From Shinisaurus crocodilurus (Eukaryota > Chordata > Lepidosauria > Squamata > Shinisauridae): a stretch of 64,000 bases of DNA. Position 1 is the stretch's first letter; each line of letters begins with the position of its first letter. Positions 20,278 through 32,460 of the stretch are shown piece after piece. The notes below the pieces were generated by a model, which had not been told where the DNA came from, ran no database searches, and saw only the letters and a program-made list of their open reading frames with translations. Location of the stretch: assembly GCA_021292165.1 (NCBI GenBank), contig JAHFWL010000296.1, positions 1-64,000 on the forward strand, in the 5' to 3' direction. A program made the position numbers and the translations under genes.

Positions 20278-20944
20278 AAAGCTGACCAGTGGCGGCTGGT
20301 GCCCAGTTTGGCTGGTGAGGCAGAGGCTGGTCAGCAGAGGAGGAGCCGAGGGGTCAGCAGAGGTCATGCCATCTGCCCAGGACATCTCCGTGTTCCACAG
20401 AGTGGCCAGGGCACTGACAGAGCACCAGCCATACCAGGAGGAAAATCCCCCAGAGCCATCTGGAATCCATCAGAAACCATTCGCCTCCACGGGAGGAAAT
20501 TTCAATAGATCAGCTCACCCATGCAGAGGGGAAAAGCTGCTAAAAGTCTAAACCATGACAGGAAATGATCTGACCATGGCAAGGGAATCGATTTTACACC
20601 CCCCCACATTCAGATCACCATCCTCCCGCCCAGCTGAGAAAATCACACTGAGAATGTGACCCGCCACATGTGTTGGGCTGATGACGTGCTGGGGCAGCTG
20701 CATGGTTGTCATGGTAGCCACAATTAGTCATCAGCTGCCCCAGATCCAATGGCTTCAGCAGGCATGTGAAGGTCTCCCAGAAATATCATCCTGGGCTGGG
20801 AGAACATCTCTGTCAGTGCAGCCAGCGATTCGGAGAGAATATCTGAGCATGTTGAGTCCGCATTGGCATGTTTTTTAGGGTCCCCATCCCCTTTGAGTTT
20901 TTTTTTGTGTGTAAATATTTTTTGTGCTTCTAAAGATAACAACC
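20278..20944. other. Intergenic, shared with unit B
   Basis: This aligns closely with 60297-60958. Plus frames of 108-141 codons here and in unit B are nearly identical because the duplication is recent; they show no domain, signal peptide or codon pattern suggesting a gene. Confidence 0.5.
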
Positions 20945-21155
20945 ACCGTAATGCTTCCGCCGTGCATTAAAAACATGGCTGTTCAGGCGGGAATATGGGG
21001 TGGGTTAGGTTTTTAATGAGAATTTTTTATATTGTTTTAATTATTATATTTTATTGTGTTGTTTTGTTGTATTTTAATTGTACATCGCCCAGGGTGGCCG
21101 GGTGACCGGCCAGATGGGCGATTGATAAATATAATAAATAATAAATAAATAAAAC
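20945..21155 (+). mobile_element. LINE 3' end insertion (unit A only)
   Basis: It contains CGCCCAGGGTGGCCGGGTGA and CCGGCCAGATGGGCGATTGA and ends in ATAAATAATAAATAAATAA. Unit B joins directly across the site (about 60950-60962), so the insertion followed the duplication. It is the same family as the short tails at 945-1001 and 48383-48446. Confidence 0.75.
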
Positions 21156-21305
21156 ATAAGAAGAGCCATGCTGGATCAGACCCAGGGCCCATCTAGTCTA
21201 GCATTCTGTTCACGGTGGCCAACCAGCTGCTCGTGGTATCCCACAAGTGAGCCGGACATGAGTGCAACAGCACCTTCTGAAAGCTTGGGGTTCTCCCAAT
21301 ACTTC
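21156..21305 (-). mobile_element. CR1-like 3' untranslated fragment (unit A)
   Basis: ACATAAGAAGAGCCATGCTG followed by GATCAGACCCAGGGCCCATC is the reverse complement of a CR1-like 3' end. The unit B copy is at 60958-61095. Confidence 0.7.
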
Positions 21306-23000
21306 CTTTGTGTGCAAGAGCAGTGCCATTTTGGCTATATAATCAATGGCTCGCACAGTCTAGATATCAGAAATAGAGGGAATGATGAAGTTCTGTTCCT
21401 GCTGGCTTGAAACCTGAAGTGACGGAGACCTACCTACAGAGGTATTCGGTGTGTGCGCTCACCAGAATCTATTTGGCTGTGTTCACTCCTGCTTAAAGAC
21501 AAGGGGTTGGATCCAGACTTAGCCACAAATAGAGTAGACCCATTGAAATCAGTGGAGCTTAAGTTAGTCATGAATAACTTGTCCCATTGAATTCAGTGGG
21601 TCTACTCTAAGCATGACTAAGTCCAGACTCAACCAAAGGTGTAAGAGAAAAAATCATGCTTGAAGCATCCTTGACGCATGGGCCCTTCCAGTTGGCAGTG
21701 AGTGGATTCTGGTCTTTAGCCACATCTATACAAACAGAGCCCATCCCAGGAATAGGAGACTTCACCCCTTCCATCTTCTTCTCAGCTGTTCTCATAGATC
21801 AGGGGTGGAGAATCTCTTTCAGTTTGAGGGCTGAATTCCATTTTGGAGAAGCTTTTGTGGGCCACATTCCAGGGGTGGATGTCTCTGAAGGCAAAAATGA
21901 TATTTTTTTTAGCTAAAGGATATTTTAGCTCTTGCTGCCAGTAACGAAGGGTAGATCTACATGAGAGCCCCTTTCATTCATTAGGGAGCTCTCTCACAGT
22001 ATTTATGCAAAACGCATTTGCTGCTGTTGCTGCAGATGCTCATGAATACAGCATGTCGAAAACGTGATCTTGTGTCACACACAAATGCAACTGCAGGAGA
22101 AGTAGGAGGAGTGTGAAAGGTGATGTGTGCAGGGAAAACGGCCCTTTTAAAAAAAGGTGGGGGGGTTTTGTTCATCTATGTGGGGCTGAGAAGGAACGAA
22201 CCAATGGAGATTGTTTAAAAAGAAGAAGAAGAAATAGACAGCTCCTCCTGCCCCCTCACAAACAATCATGGAGAAGGAGAAGGGAGATGGGAAGAGAAAA
22301 GGGGGAGGCTGTGGTGGTTCTGGCATCCTCCCAGCTCCCATGGGGCGAAGACAGAAGGATCAATACCCCCATTCCTGTCCACCAAAAAGCAGCCCCTCTG
22401 CTGTGTGGAGAGTAAATGTGATTGACTTCTGAGTGAGGCCATTGAAGATAATGTAATCTACTTCTGAGTAGACATGCATTTCGGCTCATTTTCAGCCTGT
22501 TCCTTGAGACCAGGGGACAAAGGGGACATTCCAAACTTTATTTTTTTTCGGAGGGGAGCAGGGAAGCAGCACTGCATTTACTCTCCATTCACTGGGCAAG
22601 TTAGAGGGAGAGAGAGAGAGAAGCGGGGTGGGCGAGGGAGGCGGGAAAGCTATGGAAGGATCTCCTTCTCAGAGTTGCTGCTGCTTTTCCGAAGCCTGAT
22701 AGGACACTTCCTCTGCCCACCAGCCTGCTGAATCCCCTCCTCCTGGCCCCAGAACAGGACCGCAAGTTTAGCACTCACCGATATATATACGGGGGGGGGG
22801 GGGACCACAACATCTAAATAAGTTCCTGCATCACGTCTAGGTTGGCCTTGTGTTAGTGCTATAAAGATGCGCTCAGGGCTTGAATTATGGTGTGTGTGGG
22901 GGCAAGGGGCCTAGCCCCTTGGTGATGCCCACCTTAGTTACTTAGTAAGCTGTGGGGGACCTGGTTTGGCTAAAACTAGGGAGGGCAGGCAATGGGGGCT
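21306..23000. other. Intergenic; last 700 bp absent from unit B
   Basis: The stretch 21306-22300 aligns with 61096-62155. Beyond that unit B jumps to the equivalent of about 23080, so about 780 bp is missing there. It includes a G-run at 22790-22803 and purine-rich tracts. No gene was recognised. Confidence 0.5.
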
Positions 23001-24600
23001 TGTGGATTTCATCAGGTTGCCAACCTTACCCGCCCCACACTTACCGGTAATAGTTTGAGCTCTGGATATGCTATTACCTTTGGGAGCTGAAGGTAATGTT
23101 GCTCTTCTTGTCCGTGTGCCTACTTGCTTCCCACCTGCTCAACAGATGCAAACGAACAGACGTAACACAACCAGATATAAAATATTTGGTTTTTTAGCTA
23201 CACTTGGGGAAGGTAGGCAGTGGGGCAGGTGGATTCCCTTAAAAGTTGCCAATCTCACCCAATAATGTGGACAACGGATATGCTATTGCCTCCGTGTTGT
23301 CTACACCATGGGCTTCAACCCTTTCAGACTGGGGACCCAACCTTTAGGTCAAGAGTGCATTTCGGAACCTACTTCTTTATTTAAACTATAGATATGTATG
23401 GTGGTAGTGCTGCTGTTGCAACCCACTTGAGGTCAGGCTGCAAGCCAGTTGGGGCTTCCGACCTCCCCCAGCTGAGGACCAATGGTCTAGGTCAGTGAGG
23501 GCGAACCTATGGCACGCGTGCCACAGCTGGCACGCAGGGACCTCTCTGTGGGCACTCGAGCCATTGGTCGCCAGATCACGAAAAGACCGTCCCCTTCTGC
23601 ATTCAGCGTCGGGTTTCCGTAGTAACTCCTCTCCACTCATTCCTCACTGGCCTCCACAGGCAGGCACACTCCAACATCTCCACCCCCAGAAGCCGACTGT
23701 GCAGGCACCCAGCCCTCCTTCTAACTGATCAGACAGCTCAGAAGCACAGCGCGCGCGCGCCCGAATGTTTGCGCGCCCGGTGAAGAGCCATGCCCTGAGA
23801 CAGAGCGGGGCGCGATTAGCGAGTGCCCCCTCCTCCTTCCTGCCAAATTAAGGCACTTTGAAATAAATAAGTTGGTTTTGTGTTGCAGTTTGGGCACTCG
23901 GGCTCAAAAAAGTTCGCCATCACTGGTCTAGGTCCTACTGGTCCTTTGCCGTTGTCCAGAATGCCTAACCGATTTACACAGCTATATTTGAAGAGCAATA
24001 TGGGGAGTTGCCTTATCCTGAGTCAGACCATTGGTCTATCTAGCTCAATGTTGTCAACGCCAATAAGCATCCATCTTTTCAGACCTGGAATCAACCATTA
24101 GCCCAAATATGCATTTGGGAACCTACTTCTTTTATCTTTAATCTTCTATGTAGTGCTGTTAGAACCCACTTTAGGTTGGCCTGTGGTTGAGATGTATCAG
24201 TTGAAGACCCATGGTCTATTTCAGTTGATGTGGGGTGACAGGGAGCCCCCCCCCCCCAAATCCTTGCTAGAGGTCCTCATGGACTGAATGAATTCAAGAA
24301 CACTGGTTGCTCAGAAATGCAATGGATATCCACGGCAGATGTGCAGGGGTTCCTGAGCAGACATATCACAATGGAAACAGACCCTTGCAATTGCAGATTT
24401 TGGCAACCGCCGGAACAGAGAGAAGTTCAATGTGGACAGACTTGAGTGGTTGAGGAGCCAACCACATGGCCTCAACTGACTAGGGATTTTGTAACAACAA
24501 TGAGCTACTGATAGTCACCAGCAAACTTGATGCTCTCTGGCGTAATGTTGGGTGGGCAATAAGAACATAAGAAAGTAAGAAGAGCCTTGCTGGATCAGCC
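23001..24600. repeat. Module M2, first of three copies in the window
   Basis: Landmarks such as GGATATGCTATTACCTTTGG and ACCACATGGCCTCAACTGAC recur in the same order at 39175-40790 and 62190-63290. It ends with the reverse-oriented M5-like sequence (24340-24560). A hAT insertion splits this copy. Confidence 0.72.
23493..23925. mobile_element. hAT non-autonomous element with perfect target duplication
   Basis: The left end CAGTGAGGGCGAACCTATGG and right end TTCGCCATCACTG are inverted repeats, and GTCTAGGT occurs at 23485-23492 and 23926-23933 as an 8-bp target duplication. Both other M2 copies keep the empty site (about 40045-40052 and 62577-62585). The interior is CpG-rich and codes for nothing recognisable. 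A truncated relative lies at 42250-42356. Confidence 0.87.
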
Positions 24601-25465
24601 CAAAGGTCTATCTAGTCTAGCATATATTGATTCTAGGCTGACCAAATCTGGCTATACTACACTGATTAATCACTACAACACACTGGTTGTGGAGGACAGA
24701 AGGGTTGTCTTTTGTGTGTGGCTGCTGTGAAAAAGGCAAACTCCATGTTAGCCTTAATTAGGAATGGAATTGAAAATAAAACTGCCAATGTCATACCCCC
24801 CTTACAAATCTATGGTGCAACCATACTTAGAATACGACCTACAGTTCTGGTCCCCTCACCTAAAAAAGGACATTGTAGAGTTGGAGAAAGTGCACAAAAG
24901 GGCAACTAAAATGATCAAGGGGCTGGAGCAACCCCCATATGAGAAAGGATACAACATCTATTATTGTTTAGCTTAGAAAAAGACAAGTAAGGGGAGACAT
25001 GATAGAGGTTTACAAAATTATGCATGGTGTGGAGAAAGGTGGTAGGGTGACATTTTTCTCCTTCATAATACTAGAACCCAAAGGGGTCATCTCATGAAAT
25101 GGTGGGAAATTTAGGACAGATAAAAGGAAGGACTTCTTCCCACAGTGCATATTGAAATATGGAATTTGTTTCCACAAGATTAGGTGATGATGGCCACCAA
25201 TTTGGAAGGCATTAAAAGGGGATTGGACAGATTCATGAAGGATACGGCTATCAATGGCTACTAGTCGTGATGGCTACATGCTTCCTCCGGTTTCAGAGGC
25301 AGTATGCCTATGTACACCAGTTGCTGGGGAACATGGGCGGGAGGGTGCTGTTGCACTCCTGTCCTGCTTGTGAGTTTCCTGTGGGCCGCTGGTTGGCCAC
25401 TGCGTGAACAGGATGCTGGACTAGATGGACCCTTGATTTGATCTAGGATGGCTCATCTTATGCTC
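24560..25465 (+). pseudogene. CR1-like LINE 3' half
   Basis: The frame fragments (24712-24976) encode the RT thumb motif ANSMLALIRNGIENK and HLKKDIVELEKVHKRATKMI. The 3' part ends with TTGATTTGATCTAGGATGGC and TGATGTTCTTATGATT. Frameshifts make it defective. Unit B keeps only the first part (63230-63479), interrupted by an LTR-like insertion. Confidence 0.75.
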
Positions 25466-25543
25466 TGATGTTCTTATGATTAAAATTTCAGACTGAATTG
25501 CAAGGGACCCCTTTTCCCACTACAGGGAGGCAGGGAGGCAGAC

Positions 25544-25577
25544 ACACACATGCACACACACACACGCACACACACAC
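25544..25577. repeat. (CA)n microsatellite
   Basis: A CA run with interruptions at the start of an M3 module, equivalent to those near 13070 and 44395. Confidence 0.88.
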
Positions 25578-25694
25578 TGCTCTAAGGCCCTCTTAAATAA
25601 TGCACACTACAGTTTCACTGCAAGTTTGTTTGTATTCAAAAGCGGCGAAAGGAAAAGAAAGCAAATTTTCCAAGTAATTTTGCAAAGTTACACT

Positions 25695-25831
25695 TCAGCA
25701 GAAAATATTTTCTCGAGCCAGATGGATGCTGATTCTGAAAGAAGGATGAAGCTTTTGCAGGAGGAGAGCCCAACCATTGGCCAGTGTCCCCAATATCTCT
25801 GAGTAGGTGGGGGCATCACTTTGCAATATCT
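25695..25831 (-). pseudogene. Candidate degenerate defensin second exon (module M3, 25.8 kb)
   Basis: The minus-strand acceptor ATACTTCTGCAG is conserved with the other M3 modules. The phase-1 frame is open for 45 codons after the acceptor, ending ENIFC, but with a single cysteine. An alternative frame has SSCKSFILL, aligning with LSCNQFILL of the 47.6-kb copy. It lies about 6 kb downstream of signal exon a of unit B in the transcribed direction. The assignment to a defensin is tentative. Confidence 0.25.
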
Positions 25832-25975
25832 CTGCAGAAGTATAATACAACAAAAGATAGTCACTACTTAGTTGCATAGAACTATACAGACAGTTGTACA
25901 ACATACTCCAAGTGTCCAAAGTAGTATGATTGCATCTTTATAAGTATGCAGAGTGAGCAATTGCATGGAGCCTGT

Positions 25976-26220
25976 GTGATGTAGTGCTTAGAGTGCCGGA
26001 CGATGGTCAATAACTAAGCCCCTGTGTTCAAATTTCCATTGGTGTGGACATCGATCATTGGCCTCGGGCTAATCACCATCTTTGAGTCAAATGAACCTGC
26101 CAGATATGTTATCAGGATGCAAATGGGTGGTGATGGTGTGGAAGTCCTTGTCTGAGACCTTGAGCCCCCTTGAGGGGGGGTGGGATACAAAGCTATAGCG
26201 ATTTGTTTTCAACAGCCTTG
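25976..26220 (+). mobile_element. Old tRNA-headed SINE
   Basis: GTAGTGCTTAGAGTGCCGGA and GTGTTCAAATTTCC are decayed A and B boxes. It matches the position and order of the SINEs at 13476 and 44812. Confidence 0.5.
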
Positions 26221-28094
26221 TATTGCAGGTTGGTATTATCATATCCATACTTTCGGTTAGGAAAGAGAAGTGGTTTAAGATGGAGAGATACAATGGTAAG
26301 ACCTCAGTACAACCTGCAAGGGTCCCCATCTCAATGCCTTCTGCTCCCTGGCCTGCCATGCCTGCATCCCCTTTTGTTTTCTCTCAGACTAACTACTGTG
26401 TTTGTGAATGCAATGAAACTTGAACCTGGGACTTTCTGCCTTCTACTCCCTACCATGCCTGCAACGTGTCTTCTGCAAAGATGCTGCCTTGAGATGGTTC
26501 CACTTTTAAAGGTGCCCCAGATATAATTTTGGATAGAAAGATAGATAGATGGATAGAAGGCATGAATATCTCCCAGTTTGCATGCATGGGCTTCAAGAGT
26601 TAGTCTTCTGAATGGTGCCTGCAGCCCCATCCCAACATTGTCCCGCCACTCCCAATTTCAATGTGCGTATTGTGTAGCAAAGGGGCACACAAATGTGCAC
26701 GGCTGCTTGCGCATTAATGCCCTCTTGCAGACATCAAGGGCTCAATGTACAGACCTCAGGAGGTGAGGCCAACAGGGTATATGTGAGGGATAAGCAACCT
26801 GCTTCCCTCAAGATGTGTGGGACTACAACTACCATCAGCCCCAGCTAGCATGGCCGAAGGTGAGGGATTATGGGAGCTGCATCTCAAGACATCTGGAGGG
26901 CAGCAGCTGTATGTTGTGAGGGGCTGGAGGGCGAACTCTGCTCTCTATGCACTAGCCGTAGTCATGATGTGAATGAGTGAATCGGGTTATGGTTAATTCC
27001 AAGAATGGTACATCCCCTCCCTCACCTCCACAGGGTGGAGCAGCAAGAAACATGGTTGTACCCGCGCCCACTACCTCCGGCAACAGATTAAAGTAGAGTC
27101 TGGGAGGGTCAATGCATGACATGATGATTTCATGTCATGGGTTAAGTGATTCTGCATGCTAGGGGAGGAGGCAGAGAATGTGAGAGACAGATGCTCTTTG
27201 CAGCCATATCTCCCATAATATTGAGTTATGGTCTCAGGTAAGAGGAGTGGGGAAGGCAGCCTATTGTCTGCGGTAAATGGAAAGAGACAAGAACAAAAAT
27301 CATGGATTGTGTTCCAACATTGAGAAAACTGGAATTCTCCAACCCCTTTGAAGCATGTGAATTTGCCTACATTTCATTTCCCTATTTTGCATTGTGTATT
27401 CTGCTTCTGATCCTGTTGGGGAATGGGAAAGAACCCGTGCAGGACACTGACCACTCTGTACAACATTTCCCTTGAGGGACTTTGGCCTCACCTTCTGCAG
27501 CAGGCCAAGGGTATGTTAAGACTGCAATTCCCAATGGGAGAGGTGCTCCAAGGACACGAGAAGAGGAAGCAGAAGCCCTCTTTAGCGAAACATCTTCTGA
27601 TCCCATTGGGCAATTCCTGGGTGTTCCCTGTGGAAAGAAAACAAGATGATTGAGATGTTGGTTGTGGTGCAAAGCAGGACGAATGAGGGGTTGGGAGAAC
27701 ATAGATATAGTGGGGCCAGTTTAGAATCCTCCTCCTTACCTATGTACCTGTCTCCTTTCAGGGTAAAGGAATGCTCTCCCACCTGGTTTTGTATGTTTGC
27801 AGCACATTGCCTTGCAGTAAGCAGGGCCTATTGGCTAGCACCTATGAGAGTGGCAATATTTCTGTATCCTTCTTTTCATTAAATACTTTACAGTCCCCCA
27901 ACTGTATTTCCCTAAAAAAAGAGAAAGATATAAAAAGAAGTCCCAACCCACTAGCAGACTAGATAACAACTCTGGACTACACTGCTTTGATGTCATGAGT
28001 TCTCTCCTTCCCATGGACTACTTTGCCGTGCTGACATAACCCATAGTCAGCCCCGGTGCTCCACTCCCCATCCCACCTCAAACATGATAACATT
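26221..28094. other. Intergenic with modules M6 and M4, no gene called
   Basis: M6 lies at 26560-26770, a decayed foldback at about 26784-26905, and module M4 at 27590-27890 (copy at 48590-48850). A minus-strand acceptor-like tract near 27420 precedes Cys codons, but a stop interrupts the best frame and the spacing is not defensin-like. Confidence 0.45.
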
Positions 28095-30335
28095 GGCATC
28101 ACTGTTTACATCTATAGATAAGACAGCACATATCCCTAATGATTGGGGAGTAGCAATTATTATCCCAATCTACAAAAAGGTGATAGGAATGATCCAGCAA
28201 ATTACAGACCCATTAGCCCTTTAAATATTATTGATAAACTATATGCGAGACACTTGCGTTGGAAGCTGTGTGAATGCATGGAAGAAGAGAGCTTTCTTGA
28301 GGATGAACAAGCAGGTTTTAGGGCAGGAAGATCTGCCTTAGATCACTGCCTGATTTTGCAGCACTTAGCAGAAAAATATACCCGCAGTACCCGCAGTCTC
28401 GGCTATATGCAGCCTTTGCAGACTTCAAAGCGGCGTTTGATTCTATCTCAAGACCTTTCTTATGGAACAAACTTAAAAAACTCCACAATGGACAAACGCT
28501 TACTATTGCTGATGTTGAAACTGTACAATAACACAAGGCTCAGAGTGAGATGTAATCGTGATGGCCAGCTCTGTAATTCAATTGCAGTAAACAAGGGAGT
28601 CAGGTATCCATTTAACACATATATAAATTCCTGAATTAAACGGCTTCAAGGCCTGGATACACATGCTCCAAAAATGGCAAATAAAATACTACCTATACTG
28701 CTTTCCGCAGATGATGCTGTGATCCTTTCCCTGACCCAAATAGGACTCAGAAGAGCCTTCAAGGCTCTAGAGTCTAGCCCATCATCATCAGGCGATCACT
28801 CGTGACTGAGTAAGATTGTCCTCCAGGATAAAAATTTACAAAAAGGAGATTTTAAAAGGAGGAAATTTTAAAGAAAATTGTGTAGACCCTAGCGCTGGGT
28901 CCGTAAGTAACTGTGGAGGCCAATTCTAGATCCACACAGCTTCCCACAGTGAGGACACAGGTTACCAGATGGAAGATGGTCCTGTAAAGGATTCATTTGA
29001 CGTGCTTTTTGCTTAGCACATTTCTCCCTTTCACCTTGCACTCGGGCTTCTTCAAAGTCCATAGAACCTTTGTGAAAGGCCAACCTCCAGTTAGATTGTT
29101 CATGGGCCAGAGCTTATTGCAAGGAAGAACGATTACAAATCAGCTACTCTAAAACTAAGATCCTGATTTTTACTAATAGTACTAAGACCCATAGGTGGCG
29201 CATAGATAATAATGATATAGAACAAGTCACCTGTTTTAAATATCTGGGTGTCGTTTTCCAAGCTTCTAGAAGGAAAACTGCCCAGGCTAACTATGCTTCC
29301 ACACTTGCCAAGAAAAGCACAGCAGCAATCCTGAAGTTTTTCCGGACGCGGGGAGGGAATTTTATTCCAGCTGCAATCAAATGGTTTATGGCAAAACCGA
29401 GAGCACAACTGCTTTTTGGAGCACAATTAGGTCCCTTTTCAAAATTTGTTATTGACGAAATAATACAATCGGGTTTCCTAAGGTCACTATTTCTGACACC
29501 CAGATGCCTCCCAAATGCGGCTCTGCGAATGGAGAGTGGTCTACTGAGAATCGAAGCTATTGTGTGGCTAACCACCTTATTTACTTGGCTTAGACTTAAT
29601 TTGGCTCCAACTGGGTTGCTTTCCTTAATTTTACAAGACAATGACCAAACAAAATGGTGGAACACCACCATAGCTGACAAATTTCACTCATACGATTTCT
29701 CATCTGAATATTTGCTAAACCTAGGACTGGAAAAAGCTAAAGATATTATTAAGCAGCGGATCTGGGATATAGAACTTCAGAATGATTTAAGCCAAATCCT
29801 ATATATTTACCGCTCCCCCCGCGATATACAGAGTAGTGGTCCTGCGGCTTATCTAAGTTCTCTTACCTATTATAAATACAGATGGGCGTTCACTAGGGCT
29901 CGCTTTAATGCTCTCCCCTCAAAGCTTCTAGAAGGTAGATATCAAAACATACCAGTCGCTCATAGGCTGTGTCCATGTGACTCAGGTGAGATAGAGACAA
30001 TTTCACATGTCCTTTTATATTGTTTGTTCTACTTAGATGCCCGGTCAAGCTTGATCCATCCCTTGTTACACAATCTTCCTGGTAATTCTGATGAATTTTA
30101 CACCAAGTATCTTCTAGCAGACATAGACCCCTCTATAACCTATAAAGTTGCCAAATGTTGTTTTTTGGCTACGCCTTAATCTTATAATTTCTTAGGCCTG
30201 GTTTAAAACAGCGGGAAAGGGCCAGAACCTTGGTACTGTATAAATTGTGTGTGTCTGTTGTCTGTAGACTTCTGTTTATGCTGGCCTTGGACCGTAATAA
30301 AGATTTGATTGATTTGATTGATAATAAGGGCATAA
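28095..30335 (+). pseudogene. Non-LTR retrotransposon, unit B copy with continuous C-terminal frame
   Basis: The RT domain begins at about 28100 (NDPANYRPISPLN, QAGFRAGRSALDHC, SADDAVILS near 28700) and suffers a frameshift near 28400. The C-terminal part at 29388-30179 is open for 263 codons, with a Cys/His knuckle at residues C195, C197, H207 and C212. The 3' tail has AATAAAG followed by TTGATT repeats. The endonuclease domain is not present upstream, so it is a 5'-truncated copy. Base 1 of the window aligns with 28249, which defines the duplication period. Confidence 0.82.
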
Positions 30336-30489
30336 TGGCAGACTTAATTTATATTGGCAGAGATTTCTTTTAATGACTGCAAACACAGTAAAAAAAGAAA
30401 AGAAAATGTGATTTATTGCATTAAATTTGACCAGAACTAGAAAGAACATGACTTCTTGTCTTTCCTGGTACCCATGGTTTAGGGCTGGA

Positions 30490-30750
30490 TATTTTATTAT
30501 TTATTTATTATATTTATACCCTGCCTTTTTTCCTGCAAGGAACCCAAGGTGGCTTACATAATCCTCCTCCTCCTCCTCCTCCTCCTCTCCATTTTATGCT
30601 CACAACAACCCCGTGAGGTAGGTTAGGCTGAGAGTCAGTGACTGGCCCAAAGTCACCCAGTGAGTTTCATGGCTGAGTGGGGACTAGAACCCAGATCTCC
30701 CGAGTCCCAATCCAACACTCTCACCACTAGGCCACACTGGCTCTCCCCCA
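30490..30750 (-). mobile_element. Sauria SINE (unit B)
   Basis: Paralog of 2289-2530, with the CTC/CCT tract expanded (30562-30588). The shared position shows the insertion predates the duplication. Confidence 0.88.
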
Positions 30751-31969
30751 GGCACAACCACCCAGACACAACCACACTCAAATTCAGGATTTACCAATTG
30801 TTTTCTATGGGTGGCAATCACTATTCCATGGGAGTAGACCACAAAACAAGAAAAAGGAAAAGAAGGTGGGTGGGTTAGAAATGAACCAGGAAGTCCCTGC
30901 CTCAGACAAATATTCACTGACTGTACACTCATCTCTATGGCCAAATGTTTATCATAGCTGCGACTTCACTCATGGGCTAAACACACTGAAGCAGGCAGGG
31001 GTCTCATTTCTAGCAAAATGACTGGACAAATGCAATTGTCCATTGTGCCTAAACATTTTGCATCATATCTCAGGTTCTGTAAGGTCTAGACACTTGCTCT
31101 TTTGTATTTGAAATCTGGAACTCTGGGCTAGTGTCGGTATCACACCAATTGCAGAAATGCTTTCTATTTTTTTTCTTAGGAAATAGCATGTTCAAGCAAA
31201 ATGATTTTGATCAGACTCCTAGTGGTTGAGAGGGGGGCTTTAATCCCCCCCCCCAGATATAGCCCTGATCCAAATTGCCCCCAAGCCTGCTATTTGTATT
31301 GGGAGGAAAACTCCCATTGGCTCTGATGGAGAGCAACTTGCCCAAAGTCATCTTCACTGACTGAGGATGCAACCTCTCCTCTTGCAATCCAGCACACTCT
31401 CTGCCACCCTATACTACACTGGGACACTATTTTTACTACGGAAGGAGACAGCAAAGAATTACTATTTTTCTATAAAAACTAAAAACAGAACTCTTTGCCT
31501 CGATATATTCCTTTCAATGTGAAAGCACAGGTTGAGAAGGTTTGGTAGTAGTTTTTTTGGGGTAACAGCATAGCTAGCACCTAATTACGGAGGTTTATTG
31601 TTCAAGCAACTTCCAAATACCTCCTCTGTGGGGTGCTTGCAGAGAGAGGGCTCCTAGCATTAGCACTCAGCTGGCATTGTGCAGCTGTTCAGTCTTTTTC
31701 TCCTTAACAGATTTTCGGCATTAAGAGAAAAGGTGGAAGAAGTCGTAAGAAAACATGGGACGGCCGCAACTGGACGAGGATGGCGCCTGCCCACTTGACC
31801 TGTAACTGCCTCTGAATGAGGCAGCACAATGGCACCATAAAAACATCACCTAGAAGCACCCTTTATGTCATGGAGGTGCTGATAGAGGGAGACAAGATTA
31901 TCCTGCTGGCCCGGTTTGATCTTCATTATTGAGAAACTCATTAATATTCCTCCCCTTTATTCCTCTTAC
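30751..31969. other. Module M1 and intron-side flank of exon a (unit B)
   Basis: This aligns with 2531-3755. As in unit A, no six-cysteine second exon is visible within 1.2 kb downstream of the signal exon. Confidence 0.5.
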
Positions 31970-32027
31970 CTGGCCCAGGCTGGAGCACAAGGAGAAAAAC
32001 AGCAAAGAGCAGGTAAAAGATCTTCAT
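31970..32027 (-). CDS. Beta-defensin-like signal-peptide exon a (unit B)
   Basis: The 58-nt exon is identical in coding sequence to 3756-3813, with the same GTAAG donor. Surrounding non-coding sequence has substitutions, so the exon is at least not decaying faster than its flanks. The TATA box lies at 32106-32115. The nearest exon-2-like stretch in the transcribed direction is 25695-25831. Confidence 0.68.
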
Positions 32028-32105
32028 CTCAGGATTCGTTCAGCACCCAATCCCAGGATTTGTTAAGCACCGAATAATATGGCTCATGGGTTTGGCCACA
32101 CGTCT

Positions 32106-32115
32106 CTATTTATAG
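32106..32115 (-). promoter_or_regulatory. TATA box of signal exon a (unit B)
   Basis: The minus strand reads CTATAAATAG, 79 bp upstream of the ATG. The surrounding promoter differs from unit A at only a few positions. Confidence 0.65.
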
Positions 32116-32249
32116 GGCCATAACGATTGCATCATATTGAATGAATTGCCATGTGTTACTTTTATTGGTCTTACATCAGACGTTTTATGATTAACTATCA
32201 AAATACTTGGCAGCTTGCAAAGGGAAGAAGGGTTTCCACATTGCAAAGA

Positions 32250-32460
32250 TGGAGGGAGGGATAAGCACCATCGCTCAGTGGTAGATCACATCCTTTGCAT
32301 GCCAAAGGCCCAAGGTCCAATATCTGCCATTTCCAGATGGGGCTAGGACACACACACACCCCATCTCACTCCTTTGCGAGATGCTGCCAGTCAGTGTAGA
32401 TAACACTGAGGTAGACAGACCAATGATCTGACTTTGTATAAGTTGAGAAGTGGCTGGGAG
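32250..32460 (+). mobile_element. tRNA-derived SINE (unit B)
   Basis: Paralog of 4036-4245, with a short CACACA expansion at about 32350. Confidence 0.7.

Noticed and set aside
20083..20570. Plus frames of 108-141 codons, near-identical in unit B (60102-60570)
   Set aside because: They cover a foldback element and have no domain; identity reflects recent duplication rather than selection.
27300..27430. Minus-strand acceptor-like site followed by several Cys codons
   Set aside because: The cysteine-rich frame has a stop after about a dozen codons and the spacing does not fit a beta-defensin.
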